Shown here: positions 7,782 to 17,204 of the stretch, piece after piece | Position numbering within the stretch: position 1 is the first letter of the stretch | Layout: the number at the start of each line of letters is the position of its first letter | Origin: Longirhabdus pacifica | Lineage (GTDB): Bacteria; Bacillota; Bacilli; Paenibacillales; DSM-105158 | Assembly (NCBI RefSeq): GCF_004115085.1 | Contig: NZ_QXJP01000004.1 | Location: 62,001-126,000 of the forward strand | Direction: 5' to 3' | Length of the DNA: 64,000 nucleotides | The notes under the pieces: model-generated | Seen by the model: the letters and a program-made list of their open reading frames with translations, nothing else | Databases searched by the model: none | What the model was told of the DNA's origin: nothing | Position numbers and translations under genes: made by a program

Positions 7782-8405
7782 TCAATCAAATTGATGTTCG
7801 TTTCTAATTTGAATAAACCAACGAAGTAGTAGCAGTAGCATGATAATACCAACAGAAGAAAATAACAAATAATAATTAGGGTTATCTTCTATACTTAACA
7901 AAAACGGATCTTCTATTTTAGATGTTACCGCTGTTCTGGATGCTGTAGTCAGTACCACCGAATCATCTAATGGGGTGGCAATCGCATTATAACTTAATTG
8001 TACAGGTGAGACTGGATCACTAAATGGCATGATGACAGACAACACGAAACTAAGTATAAATAACGATAAAAATAGTGTAATAGCCAATAAATAAGTCCAT
8101 CTTTGTTTTAGAGAAAAAGTATACAAGTGACGGGCTATTGGTTTATTCCAACTATTTTCTTCATATATCCTATCCATGACTTTATTAGAAATCGAAGAAG
8201 AAAATGTAGAGGAATGAGCTAATGGCGATGAGGAAGTTGTAAAAGACGTAGAAGAAATTAATTGTCTACTTTCTTCCCAAATTTCAAACTCACGGCGACA
8301 AGCAGAACAATGCTTTATATGGAAATCAATCTGTTGCTTTTTTGCATCATCATTGTTCAGATCCCAATATTTCCCTAGTTCTTCTTGAATTTCATGGCAC
8401 TTCAC
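7782..8405 (-). CDS. Membrane anti-sigma factor with zinc-finger (ZAS) domain
   Basis: A 207-residue membrane protein that likely holds the adjacent ECF sigma factor inactive. The N-terminal zf-HC2 domain shows HIKHCSAC with His29, Cys33 and Cys36 in HxxxCxxC spacing. A Ser/Thr-rich linker (about 50-75) follows. There are two hydrophobic segments, about residues 107-130 and 178-198, so both ends may be cytoplasmic-facing with a loop outside. It overlaps the sigma gene by 4 bases (ATGA), so translation is coupled. The inducing signal is unknown. Confidence 0.85.
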   Translation of the reverse strand: MKCHEIQEELGKYWDLNNDDAKKQQIDFHIKHCSACRREFEIWEESRQLISSTSFTTSSSPLAHSSTFSSSISNKVMDRIYEENSWNKPIARHLYTFSLKQRWTYLLAITLFLSLFILSFVLSVIMPFSDPVSPVQLSYNAIATPLDDSVVLTTASRTAVTSKIEDPFLLSIEDNPNYYLLFSSVGIIMLLLLLRWFIQIRNEHQFD

Positions 8406-8995
8406 GACCTATTCACCCTTTCTGAGTCCGCAAAAACTGGTTCAAGAAAATATGGCTCTACCTGTGTTTTCACGTTATTTCTAGCTCGAAAGAGTAGTGA
8501 TTTTACCGAGCTAACTGTTTGCCCTAAAATATTAGCAATTTCCACATATTCTAATTGATCATATTCTCTTAATATGAGAGCGGATCGTTGTTTTTCAGGT
8601 AGATTATTAATAGCATGACGAACTAATGCTACTTTTTCATTACGCAACGTCTCTGATTCTGGTAATCGATCAGCAGGAGCTTCCGGAACCACGCCACTTT
8701 CATCAATGGACACTTGAACACTCTTGTGCTTTCTCAATTCACTAAGCACCGTATTCCTCGCAATCGTATACAGCCATGTTGAAAATGATGCTTCCACTTC
8801 CCTAAACGTTTTCAAACTTCTAAATGCTTTGTAAAAGGTCTCTTGACATAAATCTTCTGCTAAATGATCCAGTTGTGAACTTTTCAACATATGATAAATA
8901 AAAGATAGAATCTTTCTTTCATAGCGATGAATAAGTTCTTCAAAACACTCAGCATTTCCATCTTTTATTTCCCTAATAATCTGGGAATCATTCAT
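8402..8995 (-). CDS. ECF-type RNA polymerase sigma factor
   Basis: A 197-residue ECF sigma factor. Region 2 is visible at about residues 20-90 (HLAEDLCQETFYKAFRSL, FSTWLYTIARN). Region 4 follows near 135-180 (LPEKQRSALILREYDQL, EIANILGQTVSSVKSLLFRAR). The start at 8995 has GGAGGG 8 bases upstream; the GTG/ATG further up has no such site. It could be a SigW/SigX-like stress sigma, but it does not sit beside resE as sigX does in Bacillus subtilis. I could not find a convincing autoregulated ECF promoter upstream. Confidence 0.9.
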   Translation of the reverse strand: MNDSQIIREIKDGNAECFEELIHRYERKILSFIYHMLKSSQLDHLAEDLCQETFYKAFRSLKTFREVEASFSTWLYTIARNTVLSELRKHKSVQVSIDESGVVPEAPADRLPESETLRNEKVALVRHAINNLPEKQRSALILREYDQLEYVEIANILGQTVSSVKSLLFRARNNVKTQVEPYFLEPVFADSERVNRS

Positions 8996-9107
8996 TACAA
9001 GCGACCCTCCTTGTAACGCCACAACTACTTCCCAGATGATCCATTCACTCTTTTATACTACAAAAGAAGTAAGAAGTTGCGCTCTATCCGATATATTTGC
9101 TCATTTT

Positions 9108-9193
9108 ATAAGATCGAGACATCTCTACATCAACTTTTATGCCTCGCTTCTGAGGCGTAAAAGTTGCAATTTATGATTTCTTCATTTTATATA
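9108..9193 (-). repeat. Partial two-hairpin element (hairpin 1 only)
   Basis: Only hairpin 1 is present, in the reverse orientation, with the inner stem shifted and extended (TTTATGCCTC gcttct GAGGCGTAAA). It lies about 110 bases upstream of the ECF sigma gene. Confidence 0.75.
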
Positions 9194-9199
9194 TTTTAA

Positions 9200-9805
9200 A
9201 ATTTACATTTATGTATGCAAAATAAAACTCATTATTTGTTTGACTTATAGCTATCATTAAAAAAATTTACTTGCTCATATATGGTGAAAAATGCTCCTTT
9301 TTAAACGGGTAAACCTATATTTCTATGTAATGAACGAAAGATATGGTAATAGGTTGCAGGCATAGCGATGACATCTAGCCATGACCATTTGTTTTTCTGG
9401 CTAAAATGTTGAACTGTAATGATGTTGTAATGTAGTTAGGTTACTTTGTAGTGTAGTAGTAAGGTTGTTAATTAAATCGTTGCATTGTCATGCAGCTAAG
9501 TTGTACTGTCATCATTTGTATTATATTACTCCATACTTTATTTATAGTACTACATATTAAAACACGACTTCAACTTGTCACCATTTTATTTTTAAGTTTT
9601 TGTTTGATTTATTATATTTATTTTGTATTTTATCATATTACACACCTTGTTAAAATTCACATTTAAAAAAGGTACAATGTAAATATTAACATATATTTGT
9701 AAGCTTTCACAATCATTTTTTATTTAACTGAAAAATTATTTTTTCAAAAAAGGATGAATAAACAAATAAGTTATCCTGAAAAATCATACGTACGTTTTAA
9801 ATAAA
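9200..9805. other. AT-rich intergenic stretch with no gene found
   Basis: About 600 bases of very AT-rich sequence between the small RNA and the sigma gene. I see only very short open frames without ribosome sites, and a stretch near 9414-9480 rich in GTAG and GTTG on the plus strand. No RNA family recognised. Confidence 0.5.
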
Positions 9806-9810
9806 AAGGC

Positions 9811-9834
9811 AAAAAAAAACCACCCATAGGGTGG
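9811..9834 (-). terminator. Intrinsic terminator of the small RNA
   Basis: CCACCC / GGGTGG stem with a 3-base loop, then nine T on the minus strand. Confidence 0.9.
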
Positions 9835-9886
9835 ATGCACTTATTATAGTGCTATTTCGGATAGGAGTGGAGAGAAACCATACTGT
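9811..9886 (-). ncRNA. Probable small regulatory RNA, about 75 nt
   Basis: A strong sigma-A promoter (9893-9921) points into a stretch that ends about 75 bases later in an excellent terminator. The 5' half is predicted single-stranded and C/U-rich (UUUCUCUCCACUCCUAUCC), complementary in character to AGGAG ribosome sites. Then come a small hairpin (GCACT ataata AGUGC) and the terminator (CCACCC uau GGGUGG plus nine U). No gene starts within 800 bases downstream, so it is not a leader. A 9-codon ATG frame inside lacks a ribosome site. I could not match it to a named RNA such as FsrA or RoxS. Confidence 0.65.
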
Positions 9887-9892
9887 AGTTAT

Positions 9893-9921
9893 AGTATAAT
9901 GTATACGCTTTCATACGTCAA
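9893..9921 (-). promoter_or_regulatory. Sigma-A promoter of the small RNA
   Basis: TTGACG (9921-9916), a 17-base spacer and TATACT (9898-9893) on the minus strand: a near-consensus promoter. Confidence 0.75.
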
Positions 9922-9964
9922 TAAGAAATTTCCAATTTTTTATTCAATCGATATTATAACTAAG

Positions 9965-9998
9965 AAAAGGGAAAGGATGATCACTCATTACCTTTCCC
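9965..9998 (-). terminator. Terminator at the end of the trp-hisC-tyrA operon
   Basis: GGGAAAGG / CCTTTCCC, an 8-bp stem followed by TTTTCTT on the minus strand, about 40 bases after the tyrA stop. Confidence 0.75.
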
Positions 9999-10035
9999 TC
10001 CCACTCATATAAAAGCGATATGATGCTATGGACAT

Positions 10036-11127
10036 TTAAATATGCACATCGTAGTTTAACTGCTTTAATAGCTTAATTGCTGCATCAAATTCATGTTGAT
10101 GTTGAAAAGATATTCTAAGCACCCCTGGAACTTCTGCTCGACTTTCTATAATTTCAATATTACTCAAACTAATAAGCTGTGCTCCAAGTTGGGAAGTTAT
10201 CTCTCCAATGACTCCGGGATGATCTGGGATGTCAACATATAGATCGTATAAGGATGTTATAGCACCTTTTCTCTTTTCAGGTAAACTATTTCTAAAACGA
10301 CTCGCAGCCTCGAAACGCTCTTCAATTTGTTTGCTATCTGCGGCTTCAAGCCACTGTTTGAAATCTTCCATTTGCCCATGCCAATCATCTAAAAGTTGAA
10401 TCAACACTTCCCGATTGTTCATTAATATATCACGCCATATCACAGGATCACTGGAAGCAATTCTTGTAATATCACGAAAACCACCTGCTGCCAATAGTCC
10501 ATACCAATCATTATTTTCATGGTACTGACTTACTTGGTACACCAAACCCGCGGCGATGATATGTGGTAAATGACTGATAGCACCAACCACTTCATCATGC
10601 ATCTTTGCATCCAATTTCACTATCTTTGCTTTCGTGAATTGAAGCAAGCTTTCTAATTGCTCATACACCGCTACAGGTGTATCTTCTAGCGGAGTTAACA
10701 CATAAAAAGCATTCTCAAACAAATAAGAAGAAGCTGCGTCTACACCCGTGCGTTCTGAACCAGCCATCGGATGACCACCAATGAAATAAACATCTTTATG
10801 TTGTAATACTTTCGCACTAGATACGATTGTTTGTTTCGTACTTCCGACATCACTAATAATACAACCTTTTTTTAAAGGCAGCTGATTTAGTTTCTCCAAG
10901 TAAGTGGGCAACAAACTAACGGGTACACATATGAAAATAAAATCAGCATCACTCACCGCTGCTTCCAGCGACGTTGTTCCCTCATCTATAATTCCACGAT
11001 ATAAACAGGTATCTATCGTTTCTTGTCGCCTTGCATGTCCGATGACATGAACATCTTTATGATCTTTTAGGCATAGTGCAAGCGAACCACCTATTAAACC
11101 AATTCCTAATATCGTTACTTTTTTCAT
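10036..11127 (-). CDS. tyrA: Prephenate dehydrogenase with ACT domain
   Basis: TyrA oxidatively decarboxylates prephenate to 4-hydroxyphenylpyruvate for tyrosine synthesis. The NAD-binding motif GIGLIGGSLA is at residues 7-16; GGHPMAGSE and the SHLPH region are typical catalytic-domain features. Residues about 295-363 form an ACT domain (DIPDHPGVIGEITSQLG), expected to bind an amino acid for feedback control. It is the last gene of the trp operon, 76 bases after hisC. The EPSP synthase gene that follows tyrA in Bacillus subtilis is not here. Confidence 0.95.
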   Translation of the reverse strand: MKKVTILGIGLIGGSLALCLKDHKDVHVIGHARRQETIDTCLYRGIIDEGTTSLEAAVSDADFIFICVPVSLLPTYLEKLNQLPLKKGCIISDVGSTKQTIVSSAKVLQHKDVYFIGGHPMAGSERTGVDAASSYLFENAFYVLTPLEDTPVAVYEQLESLLQFTKAKIVKLDAKMHDEVVGAISHLPHIIAAGLVYQVSQYHENNDWYGLLAAGGFRDITRIASSDPVIWRDILMNNREVLIQLLDDWHGQMEDFKQWLEAADSKQIEERFEAASRFRNSLPEKRKGAITSLYDLYVDIPDHPGVIGEITSQLGAQLISLSNIEIIESRAEVPGVLRISFQHQHEFDAAIKLLKQLNYDVHI

Positions 11128-11203
11128 TTCTCATCACCACGCACTTTCATTTATTTTCGCAATACTACAACAGTCTGGCGAAAATATAAAATCATGGATT
11201 CAC

Positions 11204-12304
11204 TTAGACAGGGCTAATGTGCTGCAATGTTTTTTCCAAAGCGGTAATAAACGCAACATTTTGCTCTTGTGTACCTACGGTGACACGAATTGAAGTTGGA
11301 TAACCTAAATAGTTACCCCCTCTTACTATGATCCCTTGCGATAACAGATATTCAAACACGGCTTCCGCTGGACGATCTAAATGAACCATAATAAAATTAC
11401 CATGCGCAGGAAAGTATTGCAACTTTAAACGGTTAAATTGTTGACTTAAATAATGGATACCTTCTTCATTTTTATGACAACATGTGGTGACAAATGCTTG
11501 ATCCCTTATCGCCGCAATCGCAGCAGCTTGTGCAAATCTCGTTGTGTTAAATGGTTCACGAACTTGATTGACAGTCTGTATCACGTGTGAGTTTGCAATG
11601 CCGTACCCTATACGATGCGCAGCTAGTCCGTAAATTTTGGAAAACGTACGAAGAATCATCATGTTATCATATTGCTGTAGCAACTCCAAACTACGTGGGA
11701 ATTGTTTATTATTGTAGTTGTATTCCACGTAAGCCTCATCTATCACGACCAGAATATGAGTAGGAATTTGCTGCATAAATTCAACTAGTTCCTCATGACT
11801 CACCATGGTACCCGTTGGATTATTCGGGTTACAGACCCAGACGATTTTTGTTTTCTCTGTAATGGCCTTAGCCATAGCTGGCAAGTCATGGTTTCCATTA
11901 TTCAAAGGAACTTCAATACTTACCGCACCCTCAATTTCTGCATTGTGTTTATACTGAGGAAATGTCGGTGTTGCCATGACAGTTTCATCCCCTGCTTCGA
12001 GATAAGCACGGCAAATCATAAGTAGCACGTCATCAGAACCCGCACCAAAAATAAATTGATTTTCTTCTATATTAAGGTGTGCAGCTAGAGCTTGTCTTAA
12101 TTTACTACTCGCTCCATCAGGATACATGTTCGTTTGTTCTAATTCAGCTATCACTGCTTCATTGACTTTTGGTGAACAACCGTAAGGATTTTCATTGGAT
12201 GCTAATTTGATAATGTTTTTCAATCCTAATTCTTTCTTCACTTCTTCTATTGGCTTCCCTGGCTTGTATACTGGAAGATCTACTATTCTTTGCTTTGCTT
12301 TCAC
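11204..12304 (-). CDS. hisC: Histidinol-phosphate / aromatic aminotransferase
   Basis: A 366-residue PLP-dependent class I/II aminotransferase. ASNENPYG near residue 36, CNPNNPTG and the PLP-lysine segment FSKIYGLA are intact. In Bacillus the enzyme in this position serves both histidine and aromatic amino acid synthesis, which fits its place between trpA and tyrA. It starts with GTG at 12304, preceded by GGGGTG. The two-hairpin element inserted just upstream separates it from trpA by 285 bases. Confidence 0.95.
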   Translation of the reverse strand: MKAKQRIVDLPVYKPGKPIEEVKKELGLKNIIKLASNENPYGCSPKVNEAVIAELEQTNMYPDGASSKLRQALAAHLNIEENQFIFGAGSDDVLLMICRAYLEAGDETVMATPTFPQYKHNAEIEGAVSIEVPLNNGNHDLPAMAKAITEKTKIVWVCNPNNPTGTMVSHEELVEFMQQIPTHILVVIDEAYVEYNYNNKQFPRSLELLQQYDNMMILRTFSKIYGLAAHRIGYGIANSHVIQTVNQVREPFNTTRFAQAAAIAAIRDQAFVTTCCHKNEEGIHYLSQQFNRLKLQYFPAHGNFIMVHLDRPAEAVFEYLLSQGIIVRGGNYLGYPTSIRVTVGTQEQNVAFITALEKTLQHISPV

Positions 12305-12331
12305 AAAATCACCCCAAGTTATTGTATCTAT

Positions 12332-12456
12332 ATAAGTTGAATTAACTTGTTAATACAACTTATTACCACTATGCATAAGATGGACAAATCTCCACACCAC
12401 ACCTTTACGCCTGGCTACTGAGGCGTAAACTTGTATTAGATCATTTCTTCATCTTA
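12332..12456 (-). repeat. Two-hairpin element inside the trp-hisC-tyrA operon
   Basis: A 125-bp copy (ATAAGTTGAA...CATCTTA on the plus strand) in the reverse orientation, between trpA and hisC. Both hairpins are largely intact, but hairpin 1 has one mismatch and one wobble. I found no target duplication. Confidence 0.88.
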
Positions 12457-12538
12457 TTAAGTTTACTTCTTTTATGCTTTAATTCATTACTTCACTTTTA
12501 TTTAATGATGCCACAAATTTTAAATTTTGCAAACAAGT

Positions 12539-12563
12539 AAATCCATGAACGAAATTCATGGAT
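12539..12563 (-). repeat. Hairpin after trpA
   Basis: ATCCATGA / TCATGGAT forms an 8-bp stem 30-50 bases after the trpA stop. The T tail (TTTACTT) is poor. It may be a weak terminator that cuts transcription into hisC. Confidence 0.4.
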
Positions 12564-12589
12564 ACTGTAGTATTCAATATTTACTATTT

Positions 12590-13396
12590 TCATCCTTTTA
12601 ATGCTGCAACAAACTGCTCCACTTCTCTCAATCCAGCTTCTCTCTCTTGCTTCGTCTGATTTACCTTGACACACTGTTCAATTTTTTTCACGATAGCACT
12701 ACCTACTACTACACCATCACACATCGCAGAAAACCTTTCCACATGTTCTGCTGTAGAAATACCAAACCCTATGGCTATCGGGATGTCACTTACCCTTCTC
12801 ACTTCTGCTAAAAAAGATTCAATGCCTGACGTAAAGTCATTGCGCACTCCCGTCACACCCAGAGAAGAAACACAATAGATGAAGCCTTGTGCATGTGCTA
12901 CGATGTTGTGCAGCCGCTCTTTGGAAGTCGGTGCGACCAACGGAACTAAATGTACGCCATGTTGCTTTGCGCAATGCATAACTTGTTTATTTTCTTCCCA
13001 AGGTAAATCTGGAATAATGATCCCACTAATATCATGTTGTTGCAATTGGGCAAACAATTCCTCTATTCCAAACTGTAAAACAGGATTATAATACGTAAAC
13101 AAAATAAAAGGGAGCTTTACTCCTCTTTCCCGTGCTTGTTTCGCTACTTGAATACAGTCCATGATATGCACTTGATTGGCAAGTGCACGCTGTGAAGCAG
13201 CTTGAATGACAGGACCATCCGCAAGTGGATCAGAGTATGGAACGCCGAGTTCTATCATATCTGCACCTGCGCTTTCTAGTCTCTCTATTAAATCTACCGT
13301 CGCTGCAAGGTCTGGATCACCTACGGTGATAAATGGAATAAGTGCCGTTTGCTTTTTTTCTTTTAACTGTTGAAAGGTGACGTCAATAACATTCAT
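12590..13396 (-). CDS. trpA: Tryptophan synthase alpha chain
   Basis: TrpA cleaves indole-3-glycerol phosphate and passes indole to TrpB. The catalytic Glu49 (DMIEL) and Asp60 (PLADGP) are both present, as is the phosphate-binding GFGIS loop. Length 268 is normal. It lies 3 bases after trpB, whose end supplies a GGGGG ribosome site. Confidence 0.97.
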   Translation of the reverse strand: MNVIDVTFQQLKEKKQTALIPFITVGDPDLAATVDLIERLESAGADMIELGVPYSDPLADGPVIQAASQRALANQVHIMDCIQVAKQARERGVKLPFILFTYYNPVLQFGIEELFAQLQQHDISGIIIPDLPWEENKQVMHCAKQHGVHLVPLVAPTSKERLHNIVAHAQGFIYCVSSLGVTGVRNDFTSGIESFLAEVRRVSDIPIAIGFGISTAEHVERFSAMCDGVVVGSAIVKKIEQCVKVNQTKQEREAGLREVEQFVAALKG

Positions 13397-13399
13397 CTC

Positions 13400-14587
13400 T
13401 TAATCCCCCATTACCTTCATGATCGTTTCCATATCTTTATCTCCGCGTCCCGATAAATTTACGACAATGACTTGGTCTTTATTCATTTGTGGAGCCACTT
13501 TCAATGTATGCGCAATCGCATGGGCACTTTCTAAGGCAGGAATAATGCCTTCTGTTTTGCACAACAGCTGTAATGCATCCAATGCTTCTTGATCTGTCAC
13601 TGGGACATACTCTGCTCGTTTTATTTCGTGTAAATAGGCATGCTCTGGTCCGATTCCAGGATAATCTAATCCCGCCGATATGGAATGTGCTTCTTGTATT
13701 TGTCCATATTGATCTTGTAGCAAATAACTGTACGATCCTTGAAATACGCCGTGTGTGCCTTTTGTAATGGAGGCAGCATGCTCCCTTGTATCGATGCCTT
13801 TTCCTGCTGCTTCTGTGCCGATAAGACGTACATGTTCATCCTCTACAAAAGGATAAAAGATCCCCATCGCATTACTTCCACCACCGACACAGGCGATGAT
13901 CGTATCTGGAAGCTTATGCTCTTGCTGCATGATTTGCGCTTTCACTTCATCCCCAATCACTCGTTGAAAGTCACGAACAATCATCGGGTATGGATGTGGA
14001 CCCACCACTGATCCTAAAATGTAAAACGTATCCTCGACATTCGACACCCAGCTTCTTAATGCCTCATTTCCAGCATCTTTCAACGTCTTCGTTCCAGAAG
14101 TGACAGGTATCACTTCAGCCCCTAACATTTTCATGCGAAATACGTTCAATTTTTGTCTGATCGTATCTTCTTCTCCCATATACACTTTGCACTCTAGTCC
14201 AAACAATGCCGCAACGGTAGCAGTAGCTACACCGTGCTGACCTGCTCCTGTCTCTGCGATGACTTTTTTCTTTCCCATCCGTTTTGCCAGTAGTGCTTGT
14301 CCTATCGTATTGTTAATTTTATGTGCTCCTGTATGATTTAAATCTTCTCGCTTGAGATAGATTTTTGCTCCGCCCAAATGCGCGGTCAATCCCTGCGCGT
14401 AGTATAGCGGGGTAGATCGTCCAGAGTATTGTTGTAATAACGTCGTTAACTCTGCTTGAAACTCATCCTCTTGTGCATACCGAGCGTACGCTTCTTCTAG
14501 TTCATATAAAGCATTCATTAAAGTTTCTGGAACATACCTTCCACCAAAAGATCCATAACGTCCGTGTTGATCGGGTACTGTTGTCAT
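13400..14587 (-). CDS. trpB: Tryptophan synthase beta chain
   Basis: TrpB joins indole and serine using PLP. The PLP lysine is Lys90 in HTGAHKINN, and the phosphate-binding CVGGGSNA loop lies near residue 235. Length 395 is typical. The start overlaps the trpF stop by 4 bases (ATGA), so translation is probably coupled. Confidence 0.98.
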   Translation of the reverse strand: MTTVPDQHGRYGSFGGRYVPETLMNALYELEEAYARYAQEDEFQAELTTLLQQYSGRSTPLYYAQGLTAHLGGAKIYLKREDLNHTGAHKINNTIGQALLAKRMGKKKVIAETGAGQHGVATATVAALFGLECKVYMGEEDTIRQKLNVFRMKMLGAEVIPVTSGTKTLKDAGNEALRSWVSNVEDTFYILGSVVGPHPYPMIVRDFQRVIGDEVKAQIMQQEHKLPDTIIACVGGGSNAMGIFYPFVEDEHVRLIGTEAAGKGIDTREHAASITKGTHGVFQGSYSYLLQDQYGQIQEAHSISAGLDYPGIGPEHAYLHEIKRAEYVPVTDQEALDALQLLCKTEGIIPALESAHAIAHTLKVAPQMNKDQVIVVNLSGRGDKDMETIMKVMGD

Positions 14588-15300
14588 TGGTTCACCATCT
14601 CTTTCACTTGTTTTACGAAGTCTTCTATTTTTTGTGTATCTTTCTCTCCGTTACTTTCGACACCGCTTGAAACGTCAACGCCATCCGGTGCATATTGCGC
14701 TATACATGGTTGAACATTATCTGCATGAAGGCCACCTGCCACGATTAATGGTAGGGATAAAGCGTCCGTACATTGCTTTACATCAGGAATGGTGTCCCAT
14801 GCGAATGTTTTTCCCGTTCCACCTGCTTGTCCTTTGTGCACTGTATCTAACATCACACCGTCAATATACGGCGCATACGGTGCAATAATAGCTTGCCATT
14901 GTCCCTGTTGTTCATCTATAGATGTTTCTCCATCCGTATTCACAGAAAATACTTTGAATATGTTCATGTTAGGAAATGATGCTTTCACCTGCTTGCAAAA
15001 GTCTGGGCTTTCTTCACCGTGCAACTGAACAATATGCAGCGGCGCATGATGCAACACATTTTCTAATTGTTCCATGGTTGGATTGACAAATACACCAGCA
15101 AACATGGGATCGTACGAACCACGTTCCATGCTTTGAATGAGTTCGGCTGCTTTCTCTGCTGTTACTTTACGTTTACTCTCAGCAAAGACGAAACCGACGA
15201 AATCTACTGGTAAAGTAGATAGTTGCTGCGCTATGGCTTCTGTTTGAATGCCACATATTTTAACTTTCGTTTTCGTTAAGTTGTTCGTGTTGTTATTCAC
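14584..15300 (-). CDS. trpF: Phosphoribosylanthranilate isomerase
   Basis: TrpF isomerises phosphoribosylanthranilate. The signature VKICGI is near the N-terminus, with the catalytic Asp in VMLDT and the phosphate-binding GGL segment near the C-terminus. Two in-frame GTG starts exist, 15300 and 15312. I prefer 15300 because the ribosome site GGGGAG is part of the trpC end and would be only one base from 15312. The extra N-terminal residues are Asn-rich. Confidence 0.94.
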   Translation of the reverse strand: MNNNTNNLTKTKVKICGIQTEAIAQQLSTLPVDFVGFVFAESKRKVTAEKAAELIQSMERGSYDPMFAGVFVNPTMEQLENVLHHAPLHIVQLHGEESPDFCKQVKASFPNMNIFKVFSVNTDGETSIDEQQGQWQAIIAPYAPYIDGVMLDTVHKGQAGGTGKTFAWDTIPDVKQCTDALSLPLIVAGGLHADNVQPCIAQYAPDGVDVSSGVESNGEKDTQKIEDFVKQVKEMVNQ

Positions 15301-15304
15301 TTTG

Positions 15305-16087
15305 TTATTCACTCCCCATTAGATGAAGTACTGCCTGCTCCACATCATGTTGGCGCATAAAATGTTCTCCTATCAGTACGCCGTCCATTTGTAATTGTTG
15401 TAGGTATTCAATATCTTCTGTTTTTCCGATACCACTCTCACTAATTTTCAATTTATGATCTGGAATGTAGGATGACAGCTGCTCTGTTGTCTGTAATGTG
15501 GTGTTGAATGTGTGTAAATCACGATTGTTAATGCCAATGAGTTCAACATCTAATTCAAGCACCGTTTCGAGTTCTGAACGATTGTGGACTTCACTCAATA
15601 CATCCATGCCCACATCTTTCGCTAATGTATACAGTTGTTGCATTTCTTTTGCACTTAACATAGCCGCAATGAGCAGGATAGCATCCGCTCCGATCATGCG
15701 TGCTTCATATACTTGTCTTGGATCAATGATGAAATCTTTTCGTAATATCGGTAAGTTTACAGCTTCTTTCACCGCTTGTAAATACGTATTAGAACCTTGA
15801 AAATATAGTTGATCTGTTAAGACTGAAATACAATTCGCTCCTGCCCTTTCATAACTTTTCGCTAAAGAGACGGGATCAAAATCGCTTCTAATTAGCCCTT
15901 TAGATGGGGACGCTTTTTTCACTTCGGCGATTAAAGCAAGCGATCGCTGTCGTTCTTTTAAAGCAGTAGTAAAATCACGGCAAGGTGAACATTCTCCTAT
16001 GGCTTGTTCCATTTTTGATAACGATATCAATGATTTCAACTGTTCTATTTCGTTTTTTTTCGTTGCTGCTATACGGTCAAGAAACAT
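15305..16087 (-). CDS. trpC: Indole-3-glycerol-phosphate synthase
   Basis: A 260-residue TIM-barrel enzyme. The motif AEVKKASPSKG (about residues 54-64) holds catalytic lysines. GINNRDL, SESGI and GVLIGEHFMR complete the active site and phosphate-binding pattern. It overlaps trpD by 11 bases; its AAGGAG ribosome site is within the trpD 3' end. Confidence 0.97.
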   Translation of the reverse strand: MFLDRIAATKKNEIEQLKSLISLSKMEQAIGECSPCRDFTTALKERQRSLALIAEVKKASPSKGLIRSDFDPVSLAKSYERAGANCISVLTDQLYFQGSNTYLQAVKEAVNLPILRKDFIIDPRQVYEARMIGADAILLIAAMLSAKEMQQLYTLAKDVGMDVLSEVHNRSELETVLELDVELIGINNRDLHTFNTTLQTTEQLSSYIPDHKLKISESGIGKTEDIEYLQQLQMDGVLIGEHFMRQHDVEQAVLHLMGSE

Positions 16088-17099
16088 GTTTAAACTCCTT
16101 TGTCATCTGAACTAATTGCTGTAGTTTTTCCTTTGCTAACCCTTGATCTATAATTTCAGCCGCTTGCTTTGCTCCACTAAGTAAAGAAGAGGCTTGACCG
16201 CTGACATATAAACTTGCACCAGCATTCGCAATTAAGATATCACGTTTAGCACCTTGTTCCCCTGCAAAAATAGATTGGATAATTGCTGCATTTTCTTCTG
16301 TATTTCCACCTTTTATATGTTCTATCGGATGTGTCTGCAAGCCAAAATGTTCAGGCGTAACATGATACGTCGTGATTTCACCATGACGAAGCTCTGTGAC
16401 TTTCGTTGGAGCAGAGATGCTGATTTCGTCCAATCCATCTTCACTCGCTACGACTAAAGCGCGCTGCACACCTAACTCCCGCATCACTTTAGCTACAGTC
16501 TCTGTTTTACTTCGGTCAAACAAGCCCATTAATTGATGCTCTGCCCCAGCTGGATTGGTTAAAGGACCTAGCATATTAAAAACCGTACGAAAACCAAGTT
16601 GCTTTCGAGCGCCAGCTACAAATTTCATAGACGGATGAAATTGCTGTGCAAACATAAAACAGATCCCTACTTGTTGCAAACAGTGCTGTGCTTGTGTCTC
16701 ATTAATGTGAATATTAACGCCTAAAGCTTCTAACACGTCTGCACTTCCTGTGCTGCTAGACATTGCGCGGTTCCCATGTTTTGCAACCGGTGTTCCCCCT
16801 GCCGCGGACACAATCGCTGCCGCTGTCGAGATGTTATACGTATTCGCACCGTCACCACCCGTACCACACGTATCTAATAGTCCTTTGGTTGGATAATAAA
16901 CTTTCGGACTTCTATTTCGCATGGCGGAGGCGAAACCTGTAATTTCGTCTACTGTTTCTCCTTTTACTCTTAATAAAGTAAGCAAACTACCGATTTGCGC
17001 TTCTGTTGCTTCCCCGGAAAAAATAGTGTCCATGCTTGCTTCTGCTTGTGCTTTGCTTAAATGCTCACCTCGTAATAACTGCTCCAATACGACTCTCAT
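16077..17099 (-). CDS. trpD: Anthranilate phosphoribosyltransferase
   Basis: TrpD attaches phosphoribose to anthranilate. The PRPP-binding GTGGDG (79-84) and KHGN (107-110) motifs are intact, and the length of 340 is normal. A GGAGAGAGG ribosome site precedes 17099. It lies about 105 bases after trpE. No glutaminase gene (trpG) lies in this operon; in Bacillus subtilis it is in the folate operon and shared. Confidence 0.97.
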   Translation of the reverse strand: MRVVLEQLLRGEHLSKAQAEASMDTIFSGEATEAQIGSLLTLLRVKGETVDEITGFASAMRNRSPKVYYPTKGLLDTCGTGGDGANTYNISTAAAIVSAAGGTPVAKHGNRAMSSSTGSADVLEALGVNIHINETQAQHCLQQVGICFMFAQQFHPSMKFVAGARKQLGFRTVFNMLGPLTNPAGAEHQLMGLFDRSKTETVAKVMRELGVQRALVVASEDGLDEISISAPTKVTELRHGEITTYHVTPEHFGLQTHPIEHIKGGNTEENAAIIQSIFAGEQGAKRDILIANAGASLYVSGQASSLLSGAKQAAEIIDQGLAKEKLQQLVQMTKEFKHVS

Positions 17100-17204
17100 T
17101 GTCCTCTCTCCTTACCGTAAAAACATATTTTTATATTTTCAGGATGATGATATATTTTTCGTAATGATGTAAGCTACATCCTATTTTTATTTGATACCTC
17201 TCTT

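Noticed and set aside
9414-9480. Second TRAP site (GTAG-rich stretch)
   Set aside because: The triplets are irregularly spaced and no gene follows on that strand.
9852-9881. Leader peptide of nine codons inside the small RNA
   Set aside because: There is no ribosome site before the ATG and no gene downstream to regulate.
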